Positions 36,637 to 44,740 of a stretch of 64,000 nt of DNA are shown here, piece by piece; the first letter of the stretch is position 1, and each line of letters begins with the position of its first letter. The position numbers and the translations under genes were made by a program. A model generated the notes under the pieces. That model made no database searches. It was given only the letters and a program-made list of their open reading frames with translations, and had not been told where the DNA came from. Location: contig JAMPFQ010000013.1 of the NCBI GenBank assembly GCA_023664345.1, positions 50,235 to 114,234 on the forward strand, in the 5' to 3' direction. Source of the DNA: Lachnospiraceae bacterium (GTDB lineage: Bacteria; Bacillota; Clostridia; Lachnospirales; Lachnospiraceae).

Positions 36637-37203
36637 ATGGCAGGCATAACATTCACAGAAACAGGATTGAAAGACCTGAGGAGAATCCATCCTTTCATCG
36701 CGGGGGATGAGCGGGGAAGTTTGGTCAAAACATTTGAAAAACAGCAATATGCAAAATGCGGGCTGGCATTTGAAACATCAGAGATCATGTTTTCGACTTC
36801 CCGAAAAGGGGTCCTGAGGGGTCTGCATTTCCAGACGGGAGCGCCGCAGGCTAAGATCGTGACGGTCATAAAGGGTGAGGTATGGGATGTGGCGGTAGAC
36901 CTGAGGAAACATTCTGATACCTGCGGTCAATGGCGCGGGTTCTATCTGTCGGAGGAGAACAGAGAAGGGTTGTATATTCCTGAGGGATTTGCCCATGGGT
37001 TTCTGGCGTTAAGGGATGATACTGTGTTGATGTATCAGTGTAAAAATGTATATTTGAAAGAGAATGACACCGGGATCATATGGAATGATGAAAAGCTGGG
37101 GATACAATGGCCTGCGGATCAGGTGGATCAGGTTATCATTTCACAAAGGGATCAGGGGTTTTGCGGATTCTCGGAATTTATGGATAAATATGGCGGGCTG
37201 TAG
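36637..37203 (+). CDS. Nucleotide-4-keto-6-deoxysugar epimerase, RmlC/RfbC family
   Basis: 188 residues, a cupin of the dTDP-4-dehydrorhamnose 3,5-epimerase family: DERGSLVKTFEKQQYA, VLRGLHFQTGAPQAKIVTVIKG with the catalytic His region, VWDVAVDLRKHSDTCG, and YIPEGFAHGFLAL. In a cluster with rfbF, rfbG and rfbH the substrate is more likely a CDP-linked 4-keto-(di)deoxyhexose (as for AscE in ascarylose synthesis) than dTDP-4-ketorhamnose. It lies 28 bases after the last radical SAM gene and three bases before the reductase at 37207. Confidence 0.88.
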   Translation: MAGITFTETGLKDLRRIHPFIAGDERGSLVKTFEKQQYAKCGLAFETSEIMFSTSRKGVLRGLHFQTGAPQAKIVTVIKGEVWDVAVDLRKHSDTCGQWRGFYLSEENREGLYIPEGFAHGFLALRDDTVLMYQCKNVYLKENDTGIIWNDEKLGIQWPADQVDQVIISQRDQGFCGFSEFMDKYGGL

Positions 37204-37206
37204 TGT

Positions 37207-38106
37207 ATGAATATTGTAATGACAGGCGCGACTGCGTATATTGGAAAAAAGCTTTTAAAAAGACTGAGTGAGGAAGGCCACAGGGTATATGCCCTTGTGA
37301 GAGAGAGCAGTGATATTGATGAGATCAGGGAGGATGCGGAGGATATCATATGCTGTACTCCCTATCTGGGGTTATATGATGCGATGAAAGAGATCCAGCC
37401 GGAGGTGTATATCAACCTGGCAGGCTATTATTGCGGAAAACATACCCCGGAGAAAATACAGCTTCTCTGCGACGGCAATATGCTGTTGCCCACATATGTA
37501 TCGGACGCGGTGATCGCGGCCGGAGGAAAGTATATCATACACACTTCTTCGGTGCAGCAGTGTTATGGAGGAGCGCCTTTTGATCCTTTAAACCTTTATG
37601 CCGCGACTAAGCAGGCTTTTGAGGATGTGCTGCGATATTACACATCCATTCAGGCGGTATGCGCGGTGACGCTGCAGCTTTTTGACACTTACGGCGCTGA
37701 TGATACCAGGAATAAGGTTTTCAACCTTGTGCGGCGGATGCGGGAGGGAGAAAAGCTGGCAATGTCGCCGGGAGAACAGAAAATGTATTTCTGCTATGTG
37801 GATGATGTGGTAGAAGCTTATATGCAAACACTGGGATCGATACAGCAGGAGGATCCGGGATCATATCATAAATATGCAGTCCGGGGCAGCGAGCCGATCC
37901 GATTAAAGGAATTTGTGCAGAAGTATATACAGTATACGGGGCGCAACATTATGCCGCAGTGGGGTGAGCGGGAATACATGGTAAAAGAGATCATGGATCC
38001 GGCGGGTTATGGCACGTCGGTGCCCGGCTGGAATCCGAAGATATCTTATGAGGAGGGGATCCGTTTGTGCGGAGATCATGATCTGGCACATTCTGCATTG
38101 CCATAG
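37207..38106 (+). CDS. NAD-dependent epimerase/dehydratase, probable CDP-4-keto-sugar reductase
   Basis: 299 residues, extended short-chain dehydrogenase fold. Nucleotide loop MNIVMTGATAYIGKKLLKRL, YINLAGYYCGK, IIHTSSVQQCYGG and the YAATKQAFED catalytic Tyr-x-x-x-Lys. It follows the epimerase by three bases and precedes rfbH. In 3,6-dideoxyhexose pathways such a protein (RfbJ, AscF) reduces C4 to give the final CDP-sugar, so the product could be CDP-ascarylose, abequose or a related sugar. The exact stereochemistry cannot be read from the sequence. Confidence 0.82.
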   Translation: MNIVMTGATAYIGKKLLKRLSEEGHRVYALVRESSDIDEIREDAEDIICCTPYLGLYDAMKEIQPEVYINLAGYYCGKHTPEKIQLLCDGNMLLPTYVSDAVIAAGGKYIIHTSSVQQCYGGAPFDPLNLYAATKQAFEDVLRYYTSIQAVCAVTLQLFDTYGADDTRNKVFNLVRRMREGEKLAMSPGEQKMYFCYVDDVVEAYMQTLGSIQQEDPGSYHKYAVRGSEPIRLKEFVQKYIQYTGRNIMPQWGEREYMVKEIMDPAGYGTSVPGWNPKISYEEGIRLCGDHDLAHSALP

Positions 38107-38131
38107 GACGCGGGCGGAAAGGACAGGATTT

Positions 38132-39472
38132 ATGTTTGAAAATAAAAGCGAATCACAGGCCAGAGCGGAGATACTGACTCTGGTAAAAGAGTATCATAAG
38201 ACATATCACAATACAAAAGAATATAAACCGGGCGACAGGATCCCATATGCGGGGCGTGTCTATGACGAGGCGGAGATGGTCAATCTGGTGGACAGCGCAC
38301 TGGAATTCTGGCTTACCACAGGGCGATATACTGCCCGGTTTGAAAAAGAGTTCGCAGAATATCTGGGGATCGGATATTGCAGTGTTGTAAATTCTGGTTC
38401 TTCCGCGAACCTGCTGGTGTTCATGGCGCTGACTTCCCCGCTGCTGGAAGAGCGGCGGATATTGCCCGGCGATGAGGTGATCACTGTGGCGGCAGGATTC
38501 CCCACCACCGTGACTCCTATGCTGCAATACGGAGCGATTCCGGTGTTTGTGGATGTGACAATTCCCCAGTATAATATTGATGTTTCCATGTTGGAGCAGG
38601 CCGTTTCGGAGAAGACGAAAGCAGTCATGCTGGCGCATACATTGGGAAATCCCTTTGACCTGAAGGCAGTCAGGGATTTTTGCCGTAAATATCACCTGTG
38701 GCTGGTAGAGGATAACTGTGACGCCCTGGGAAGCCGGTATTTTATAGACGGAGAATGGAAGTTTACGGGAACGGTCGGAGATATCGGGACTTCCAGTTTT
38801 TATCCGCCCCATCATATCACCATGGGAGAGGGCGGGGCAGTATACACGGACAATGCGCTGTTGAACAGGATCATCCGTTCCATGAGGGATTGGGGACGGG
38901 ACTGTGTGTGTGCGTCCGGGCAGGATAACCTCTGCGGTCACCGTTTTGACAGACAGTATGGGGCTCTGCCAATGGGATATGATCATAAGTATGTCTATTC
39001 CCATTTCGGATATAACCTGAAAGCTACGGATATGCAGGCGGCGGTGGGATGTGCGCAGCTGGAGAAACTGCCGTCTTTTGCTGCGGCAAGGCGCAGGAAT
39101 TTTGCGCGTCTTTCAGAAAGGCTGCAGGAAGCGTCAGATCGGCTGATCCTGCCGGAGCCGTGTGAAAATTCCGATCCCAGTTGGTTCGGCTATCTGATCA
39201 CCTGTCGGGATGGAGTGGACAAGAACCGTATTGTACGTTATCTGGAACAGGGAGGAGTGCAGACTCGTATGCTGTTTGCGGGCAATCTGACGAAGCAGCC
39301 CTGTTTTGACGAAATGCGAAAAGCCGGAATAGGGTATCGGATTGTGGGCGACCTGAGAGAATCTGACCGGATCATGCGGGATTCTTTCTGGATCGGGGTA
39401 TACCCGGGAATGACAGACGAGATGCTTGATCATATGGCGGATCGGATCTTGGAAGCGGTGAGGGAAGCGTAA
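38132..39472 (+). CDS. rfbH: CDP-4-dehydro-6-deoxyglucose 3-dehydrase (E1)
   Basis: 446 residues of the DegT/DnrJ/EryC1 aminotransferase fold, with the RfbH hallmark SFYPPHHITMGEGGAV, where histidine replaces the cofactor-binding lysine. The Fe-S ligands are visible: Cys in VEDNCDALG, then DCVCASGQDNLC (C-x-C-x7-C). The family motif as I recall it is C-x57-C-x-C-x7-C; here the first gap is 61. It removes the C3 hydroxyl of the 4-keto sugar and normally needs an E3 flavin/Fe-S reductase, which is not seen in this window. ATG 38132 has AAAGGACAGG upstream. Confidence 0.93.
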   Translation: MFENKSESQARAEILTLVKEYHKTYHNTKEYKPGDRIPYAGRVYDEAEMVNLVDSALEFWLTTGRYTARFEKEFAEYLGIGYCSVVNSGSSANLLVFMALTSPLLEERRILPGDEVITVAAGFPTTVTPMLQYGAIPVFVDVTIPQYNIDVSMLEQAVSEKTKAVMLAHTLGNPFDLKAVRDFCRKYHLWLVEDNCDALGSRYFIDGEWKFTGTVGDIGTSSFYPPHHITMGEGGAVYTDNALLNRIIRSMRDWGRDCVCASGQDNLCGHRFDRQYGALPMGYDHKYVYSHFGYNLKATDMQAAVGCAQLEKLPSFAAARRRNFARLSERLQEASDRLILPEPCENSDPSWFGYLITCRDGVDKNRIVRYLEQGGVQTRMLFAGNLTKQPCFDEMRKAGIGYRIVGDLRESDRIMRDSFWIGVYPGMTDEMLDHMADRILEAVREA

Positions 39473-39475
39473 TAT

Positions 39476-40540
39476 ATGGTGAATACTGCATTTTACAGAA
39501 AGAAAAAAGTCCTGATCACAGGTCATACCGGGTTTAAAGGCACATGGATGTGCCAGACTTTACTGCAGCTGGGAGCGGATGTCACAGGATATGCGCTGAA
39601 GCCGCCCACGGAGCCCAGTCTGTTTGCCCTTTCCCATATGGAGGACAGAATGGATTCCATCGAAGGGGATATCAGGGACCTGGAACATCTGCGGTCTGTT
39701 TTCGCGCAGGCGCAGCCGGAGATAGTGATCCATATGGCGGCACAGCCGATCGTCAGGGAATCGTACAGAGATCCGGTATACACCTATGATGTAAATGTGA
39801 TGGGAACGGTCAATGTATTAGAGTGCGTGCGGACGACGCCATCGGTGAGATCTTTCGTGAATGTGACCACTGATAAGGTGTATAAGAACAGGGAGTGGGA
39901 CTGGGGTTATCGCGAGAATGAGGAACTGAACGGGTATGATCCCTATTCCAACAGTAAGTCCTGTTCGGAGCTGGTGACGGACAGTTACCGGAATTCCTTT
40001 TTTGCGGATGGCAGGGCAGCCATTTCCACCGCAAGGGCAGGCAATGTGATCGGCGGCGGAGACTTTGCGGCGGATCGGATCGTGCCGGACTGCTTCAGGG
40101 CCATTCAGGAAAACAGGGAGATCATCGTGCGCAATCCTTATTCGATCAGGCCGTACCAGCATGTGCTGGAACCGATGACAGCCTATCTGCTGATCGCACA
40201 GAAGCAGTATGAGGACGGAGAATATGCGGATTGCTATAATATCGGTCCCCGGGAGGAATCCTGCCTGACCACAGGCGGGCTGGTGACAGATCTGTGCCGA
40301 CAGTGGGAAAGACTGTCGGGAAATAAGACGGAATGGAAGCATCTGGGTGATGGCGGCCCCCATGAGGCGCGTTTCCTGAAACTGGACTGTTCTAAGATCA
40401 AACACAGGCTGGGATGGAGCCCTGTATGGGGACGGGAAGAAATGATCGCAAAGACAGCGGAATGGTGGCAGGAATACCTGAGCGCCGGGGATATCGTGGA
40501 CGTGATGAAGAGGCAGATCGAGGAATATTTTCATTCCTGA
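39476..40540 (+). CDS. rfbG: CDP-glucose 4,6-dehydratase
   Basis: 354 residues: KKVLITGHTGFKGTWMCQTLL as NAD loop, VIHMAAQPIVRESYRDPVYTY, the catalytic threonine segment VNVTTDKVYKNREWDWGYREN and YSNSKSCSELVTDSY. These are typical of RfbG. It converts CDP-glucose (from rfbF) to CDP-4-keto-6-deoxyglucose, the substrate for rfbH. It starts three bases after the rfbH stop and ends the long plus-strand run. Downstream a convergent minus-strand operon ends at 40567, and only a weak hairpin (40549-40566) separates them. Confidence 0.95.
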   Translation: MVNTAFYRKKKVLITGHTGFKGTWMCQTLLQLGADVTGYALKPPTEPSLFALSHMEDRMDSIEGDIRDLEHLRSVFAQAQPEIVIHMAAQPIVRESYRDPVYTYDVNVMGTVNVLECVRTTPSVRSFVNVTTDKVYKNREWDWGYRENEELNGYDPYSNSKSCSELVTDSYRNSFFADGRAAISTARAGNVIGGGDFAADRIVPDCFRAIQENREIIVRNPYSIRPYQHVLEPMTAYLLIAQKQYEDGEYADCYNIGPREESCLTTGGLVTDLCRQWERLSGNKTEWKHLGDGGPHEARFLKLDCSKIKHRLGWSPVWGREEMIAKTAEWWQEYLSAGDIVDVMKRQIEEYFHS

Positions 40541-40566
40541 TCGTCGGTCGCCATAAACGGCTGGCG

Positions 40567-41223
40567 TTACTTTATGATTTCCGGATATGCCTGCAGCAAA
40601 AGTGCGCGGTTCTCTTCATACTGCTGCAGGGAACAGATTCCGCAGTTGTGGATGATCCAGTTTTTCTCCTGTCCGGGAACAACGATCTTATAACCCGCCC
40701 GGCGAAATTCCATGCATTGTGACACATCGTAAAAATGCCAGCCCTGAAACAGATCCTCCCGCCAGGGAAGATCATATTGAGTTGCCATCAAAAGGCCATC
40801 CAAGGCTTCCACTTCCAGCATCCCCTGCTTCAGCAACTTGATATTGCTTCCGCCATGCTGATCCGGTAAATAGACGTTGCCGCATCTTTCCCCATGCCAC
40901 ATAATACCATCGCTGGACAGGTGTTCCGTTCCCAGGGTGCCCACCATGCCGATCCGTTTATCTTCCTGGAACAGTTTCAGCAGTTTATCCAAAAAGTATG
41001 GTTCCACAATAAAACTGTCCTGGTGCAGATAAATCTTGTATCTGGCATCAGAAGCATTCATTCCTTCATTATAGCCGGAAGTCATGGAAACAGCATCCGT
41101 GACGGTGATAAGTTCGGTCTCGTATCCTTCCGGGACATGCAGCAGGCTTAAGTAAAGGATACATTCCTGCAGCAACAGCTCATTATTGGTGCATATGATA
41201 AAGCAAAATTTCCGTTCATTCAT
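40567..41223 (-). CDS. Glycosyltransferase, GT2-like (Glyco_tranf_2_5 type), second copy
   Basis: 218 residues, paralog of 7451-8161: MNERKFCFIICTNNELLLQEC, YKIYLHQDSFI, GMVGTLGTEHLSSDGIMWH, WHFYDVSQCMEFRRAGYKIVVP. AAAGGC precedes ATG 41223. It lies nine bases after the gene at 41233 and forms a two-gene operon with it under a sigma-D promoter. That control links this transferase to the flagellum and suggests that it glycosylates flagellin or feeds the flagellin glycan. Confidence 0.8.
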   Translation of the reverse strand: MNERKFCFIICTNNELLLQECILYLSLLHVPEGYETELITVTDAVSMTSGYNEGMNASDARYKIYLHQDSFIVEPYFLDKLLKLFQEDKRIGMVGTLGTEHLSSDGIMWHGERCGNVYLPDQHGGSNIKLLKQGMLEVEALDGLLMATQYDLPWREDLFQGWHFYDVSQCMEFRRAGYKIVVPGQEKNWIIHNCGICSLQQYEENRALLLQAYPEIIK

Positions 41224-41232
41224 TTTTATCTT

Positions 41233-41931
41233 TCATGCCTTTCCGCAACCTGTCACCTGCTGCAATTCTTCCAGTAATTTCAAGGACTCTGAAGATGGAT
41301 CTTCCATTCCCTGCAGAAGTTCATATGCTCTTTGAGGCTGTTTTCCCTGCATCCAGCAGCGGGCCTCTGTCAGGAGAAGTTCTTCTGTGCCAGGGTATTT
41401 TGCTCTGGCGTATTGCAGCAATAGTATGGCATTGGGCAGATCCATCCGTTGTATGAGTTCCCGGGCGATGGAAAGAAGGTTTTGTTGCCCGTTTTCGGTT
41501 CTGTTACGAATGATGATCCCAAAAGCAATACCGCTGACTTTCTGCTCCATCAGCTGATCCATTAATTCCTGGCAATATCGTTCCGGTACATGGTTCTCGA
41601 TCCTCAGACCGTAAAATTCTATTTTATAGTATTTCTGTTCCAGCTCGTCAAGGTCGCGGATCTGGTAGAAAATATCCTCAAATATGCCTAACGCGGGGAG
41701 TTCCTGCTTTTCGGCTTCCCAGACAGTGAGAAAATGCTGGAGCCTGATCAGTTGGTTATCCATGGTATATAACTCCTGATATCTCTTGTCCTGATCCAGA
41801 AAGCGAGACAGCGCCCTGATGTTCGGATAGGCCGTGCCAACGGCCAATCGATGGTTGATCTCTTGTTTCAGCTTTGATATTTCCTGGTATTCTTTTTCTA
41901 AACTCATATTTTCGTTTTCCCGTATCAGCAT
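41233..41931 (-). CDS. Hypothetical helical protein with TPR-like C-terminus
   Basis: 232 residues. The N-terminus is coiled-coil-like (SLEKEYQEISKLKQEINHRL). The C-terminal third reads like tetratricopeptide helices (LPNAILLLQYARAKYPGTEELLLTEARCWMQGKQPQRAYELL). The middle contains an IAFGIIIRN strand. No signal peptide. It precedes a glycosyltransferase exactly as 8148-8735 does at the other locus. The start is uncertain: ATG 41931 gives the full length, and ATG 41907 (MSLEKEYQ) has GGGAAAA upstream. Neither has a strong site. The gene is driven by the sigma-D site at 41994-42020. Function unknown; a transferase partner is likely. Confidence 0.65.
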   Translation of the reverse strand: MLIRENENMSLEKEYQEISKLKQEINHRLAVGTAYPNIRALSRFLDQDKRYQELYTMDNQLIRLQHFLTVWEAEKQELPALGIFEDIFYQIRDLDELEQKYYKIEFYGLRIENHVPERYCQELMDQLMEQKVSGIAFGIIIRNRTENGQQNLLSIARELIQRMDLPNAILLLQYARAKYPGTEELLLTEARCWMQGKQPQRAYELLQGMEDPSSESLKLLEELQQVTGCGKA

Positions 41932-41993
41932 GGCATTTTTCGGAAAAGCCGCTCGTTAGTCGCAAGAAAATATAATCTACTTTTCCACAACTT

Positions 41994-42020
41994 ATATCGG
42001 CGATTAAAGCGAGAGACTTA
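41994..42020 (-). promoter_or_regulatory. Sigma-D promoter for the operon 41931-40567
   Basis: On the minus strand TAAG (42017-42020), 15 bases and a perfect GCCGATAT (41994-42001), 63 bases upstream of ATG 41931. The 313-base gap 41932-42244 holds this site and the divergent flagellin promoter, plus a short inverted repeat GGAAAAG/CTTTTCC in the transcribed leader. Confidence 0.75.
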
Positions 42021-42126
42021 ATCTTTGAAATTTAATTTTTCAGGATGATAAGTGGCGGTTTTGGGATGGTGATAACGGATACGTAAGTTTCTTATATCTG
42101 AGGAAACGCCTTGATCAGTGTTTCCC

Positions 42127-42154
42127 TAAAGTAATGAACAAGTCCCGCCGATAT
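42127..42154 (+). promoter_or_regulatory. Sigma-D promoter of the flagellin gene
   Basis: TAAA (42127-42130), 16 bases and a perfect GCCGATAT (42147-42154), 90 bases before the flagellin start. It is the best-placed site of this type and serves as the local reference for the others. Confidence 0.85.
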
Positions 42155-42244
42155 AGCAGATAAGTGATTGTTTGCCTGGAATCAGGGAAAGAAGTGCAGG
42201 CGCAGAGGAAATCTTGCAAGTGGAGCAGGAAAGGCAGGGAAGCC

Positions 42245-44263
42245 ATGATCTCGATATTGCATAATATGGCAGCAATGAATGTAGGGAGGCAGCTGAACCT
42301 AAATAATAAGAAACAGGTGAAAAATACGGAAAAGCTATCTTCCGGATACCGGATCAACCGTTCCGCGGATGATGCGGCGGGACTGGCCATCTCCGAAAAG
42401 ATGCGGCGTCAGGTCCGGGGGCTGCGTCAGTCCGTGTTTAACATTGAAGAGGGTACAGGATATATTCAGACAGCTGAGGGCGCGTTAAATGAAGTGGAAG
42501 ATATGCTGCAACGCATGAATGAACTGGCGGTCCATGGCGCTAACGATACTTTGCAGGCGGAGGACCGTCAGTATATCGACAAGGAAGTGCAGGCATTAAA
42601 GCAGGAGTTGGACAGAGTATTCCGGACCACCAGTTTTAACGATCGGCTGATATGGGAAGCGGATCCGGACACCAGGGTACAGATCGGCACAGAGTTGTTA
42701 CAGGCGGTCACTTTTAGAAATACGTATAACAGTTTTGACGTCACGGATAAAAACTGTGGGGTAGTGCCGGCCAGCAATCCCGGTTTCAATGCGTATTTTA
42801 CGATCGCTGCGACAAAGGCGGATGGGGTATCGGTTTCCTGGACAGCGTATGATGGAACGAAATATACGACGGATTTTATTGACTGGGATACGCTGAAAGA
42901 GAACAACTATGAATTTGAGATGAGTGACTATTTTGGCGGAAGCGCCAAGTACCCGTCGCTTTATAAAGATGATGGAAGCCCGCAGTTTACGCATAAGGTG
43001 GCTTTTGATGTTGTGGAGGCGGCTACGGTAGATGATATCATCACATGCATCAATAATCGGACGATGACATCGAGCAGCAGGGCTTATTATACACCCCGGT
43101 TTGAGGATGCTGGCGCGAACCCTGTGTCTTACTCGAACGTCAGCCTGAATTCAGCCAATCTCTATTATCAGGCAGCATATGCGTCCAGCCAGGCCACAGC
43201 AGACAAGCATACTTTTGACGGAGAAGACGATCTGTACCTGGAGCCCACGTCTCATTCGGGAAATCTGACGTCCATACCATCCGGTAATACAAGTGATGTG
43301 AGCGTAGCACAGGTCAGCAGTGAGAAATGGACATTTGCTTTTGAGATGTCAGGGGTTGGCCCGGTCAAGGCAACGTCCACCGGCGTCTATTATGCATCCC
43401 CCTCGTCAACAGAGGAGAAAGACGAGGGATTGTGGTGGCATTGGGTAAATTATGCGGATGGGACAAGGAGAAAGTATGCAACAGAAAGATACATAGGCGG
43501 AGGTACGCTGGGAAACGTCATGGATGCTCTGACGGGAAGCAGGACGGAGCGGTATCCCGGTCTTTTGCAGGAGAAGGATGGCGGCATATCCGATCACGGA
43601 GGTTATATCGATATCTATTTTTCACTGCTTGCTGACAGCGCATACACGTTCGGAAACGGATTGTCTTCCAGGGATGTGGGCTCGGTAAAGATCCGTGTAT
43701 CCGTCCTGGCCGGTGATACGGAGCAGACTGTCCTGGACAGGATCAATGCGGCGCTGAAAAGCGATACAGTGCTTGATTTTTATACATCTTCCAGATATCA
43801 GGACAGCAGCAGCGCTGATACTGCATATGCAGCAACCCACAAGATCGATTCTCCCATCTATGGCGGGGCGGTCCATTTCTGGGTACAGGCGGGACCGGAA
43901 GCAGATCAGCAGATCGATATTTATTATGATGCCTTAAGCTGCATTTTTTTAAAGCTGAACAATACGAAAGCGGATACGGTCAATAACTGCAAGGCCGCTA
44001 TCGGGGCAGTCAAAAACGCGTTAAAGACGGTGAACGCTCAGAGAGCGGAGTTTGGCGCGTATCAGAACCGACTGGAGCACGCGGCAAACAGTAACCGGAA
44101 TATGGAGGAAAACACGCAGGCGGCGGAAAGCCTGATCCGGGATACGGATATGGCATCGGCGATGGTAGAGTATGCAAACCATAATATCCTGCTGCAGGCA
44201 GGGCAGGCGATGCTGGCTCAGGCGAACCGGATGAATCAGGGAATTTTATCGCTGTTGCAGTAA
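42245..44263 (+). CDS. Flagellin with large central domain
   Basis: 672 residues. The conserved N-terminal D0/D1 region covers about residues 1-135 (MISILHNMAAMNVGRQLNLN; KLSSGYRINRSADDAAGLAI; MLQRMNELAVHGAND). The C-terminal region covers about 590-672 (AEFGAYQNRLEHAANS; LLQAGQAMLAQANRMNQGIL). Between them lie about 450 variable residues, very rich in Ser, Thr, Tyr and Asp, which form the surface of the filament. Many flagellins are 270-550 residues, so this one is large. The Ser/Thr-rich surface is a natural acceptor for O-glycans made by the neighbouring cluster. The start ATG 42245 lies 90 bases after a sigma-D promoter; a longer frame through the leader is rejected. Confidence 0.95.
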   Translation: MISILHNMAAMNVGRQLNLNNKKQVKNTEKLSSGYRINRSADDAAGLAISEKMRRQVRGLRQSVFNIEEGTGYIQTAEGALNEVEDMLQRMNELAVHGANDTLQAEDRQYIDKEVQALKQELDRVFRTTSFNDRLIWEADPDTRVQIGTELLQAVTFRNTYNSFDVTDKNCGVVPASNPGFNAYFTIAATKADGVSVSWTAYDGTKYTTDFIDWDTLKENNYEFEMSDYFGGSAKYPSLYKDDGSPQFTHKVAFDVVEAATVDDIITCINNRTMTSSSRAYYTPRFEDAGANPVSYSNVSLNSANLYYQAAYASSQATADKHTFDGEDDLYLEPTSHSGNLTSIPSGNTSDVSVAQVSSEKWTFAFEMSGVGPVKATSTGVYYASPSSTEEKDEGLWWHWVNYADGTRRKYATERYIGGGTLGNVMDALTGSRTERYPGLLQEKDGGISDHGGYIDIYFSLLADSAYTFGNGLSSRDVGSVKIRVSVLAGDTEQTVLDRINAALKSDTVLDFYTSSRYQDSSSADTAYAATHKIDSPIYGGAVHFWVQAGPEADQQIDIYYDALSCIFLKLNNTKADTVNNCKAAIGAVKNALKTVNAQRAEFGAYQNRLEHAANSNRNMEENTQAAESLIRDTDMASAMVEYANHNILLQAGQAMLAQANRMNQGILSLLQ

Positions 44264-44319
44264 GATATGTCTTTCTGGAAAATATTTTTAAGGATTTTCT
44301 TAAAAATTCAGGATTGTAC

Positions 44320-44348
44320 TTGAAAATAAACACGGAATATCGTATATT
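44320..44348 (+). promoter_or_regulatory. Sigma-A promoter for the HTH gene and glf
   Basis: TTGAAA (44320-44325), 17 bases, TATATT (44343-44348), 41 bases before the start at 44390. Confidence 0.7.
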
Positions 44349-44389
44349 AATCCTATATACTTAATCATTTCGGGCATGGAGGAAAGAAA

Positions 44390-44740
44390 ATGACAAAAGC
44401 AGAGATCTTAAAGAAAGAAATTTTAAGGCAGTATCGCAGTGTGCGCCAGTTTGCGATGGAGATGAGCATTCCTTACAGTACGCTGGTGACGGCGCTGGAA
44501 CGCGGGATCGAAGGCATGGCATATGGAACTGTGATCAGGATGTGTGACAAGCTGAGCCTGAACCCTGTCGATTTCTCCTCTCTGGAGAGAGATACTTCCC
44601 TGGGAGCGCAGCTTCTGGAGAACAGGGTGATGCAGTACTATATCAAACTGAACCAGAACGGGCGGGACAAGATCCTGGAGCTGATGGATGATTTTGTCCA
44701 GATCGACAAATATAAGGCAAAAGGTAAAAAGAGTAAATGA
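44390..44740 (+). CDS. Small helix-turn-helix (XRE-like) DNA-binding protein
   Basis: 116 residues. Residues 10-60 form a Cro/CI-like HTH: QYRSVRQFAMEMSIPYSTLVTALERG followed by GTVIRMCDKLSLNPVDF, close to the pattern of phage-type and XRE regulators. The C-terminal half is helical with a basic tail (KYKAKGKKSK). GGAGGAAAG precedes ATG 44390. Its stop overlaps the start of glf (ATGA, 44737-44740), so it is cotranslated with UDP-galactopyranose mutase and may control it or the adjoining glycan and flagellin genes. The operator is unknown. Confidence 0.82.
   Translation: MTKAEILKKEILRQYRSVRQFAMEMSIPYSTLVTALERGIEGMAYGTVIRMCDKLSLNPVDFSSLERDTSLGAQLLENRVMQYYIKLNQNGRDKILELMDDFVQIDKYKAKGKKSK

Noticed and set aside
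40549-40566. CGCCA/TGGCG hairpin between the convergent rfbG and GT2 genes
   Set aside because: Five pairs, no T-run on either strand; not a convincing terminator.
44285-44306. TTTTTAAG/CTTAAAAA hairpin after flagellin as a terminator
   Set aside because: It is all A/T apart from one pair and lacks a following T-run, so I could not call it a terminator.
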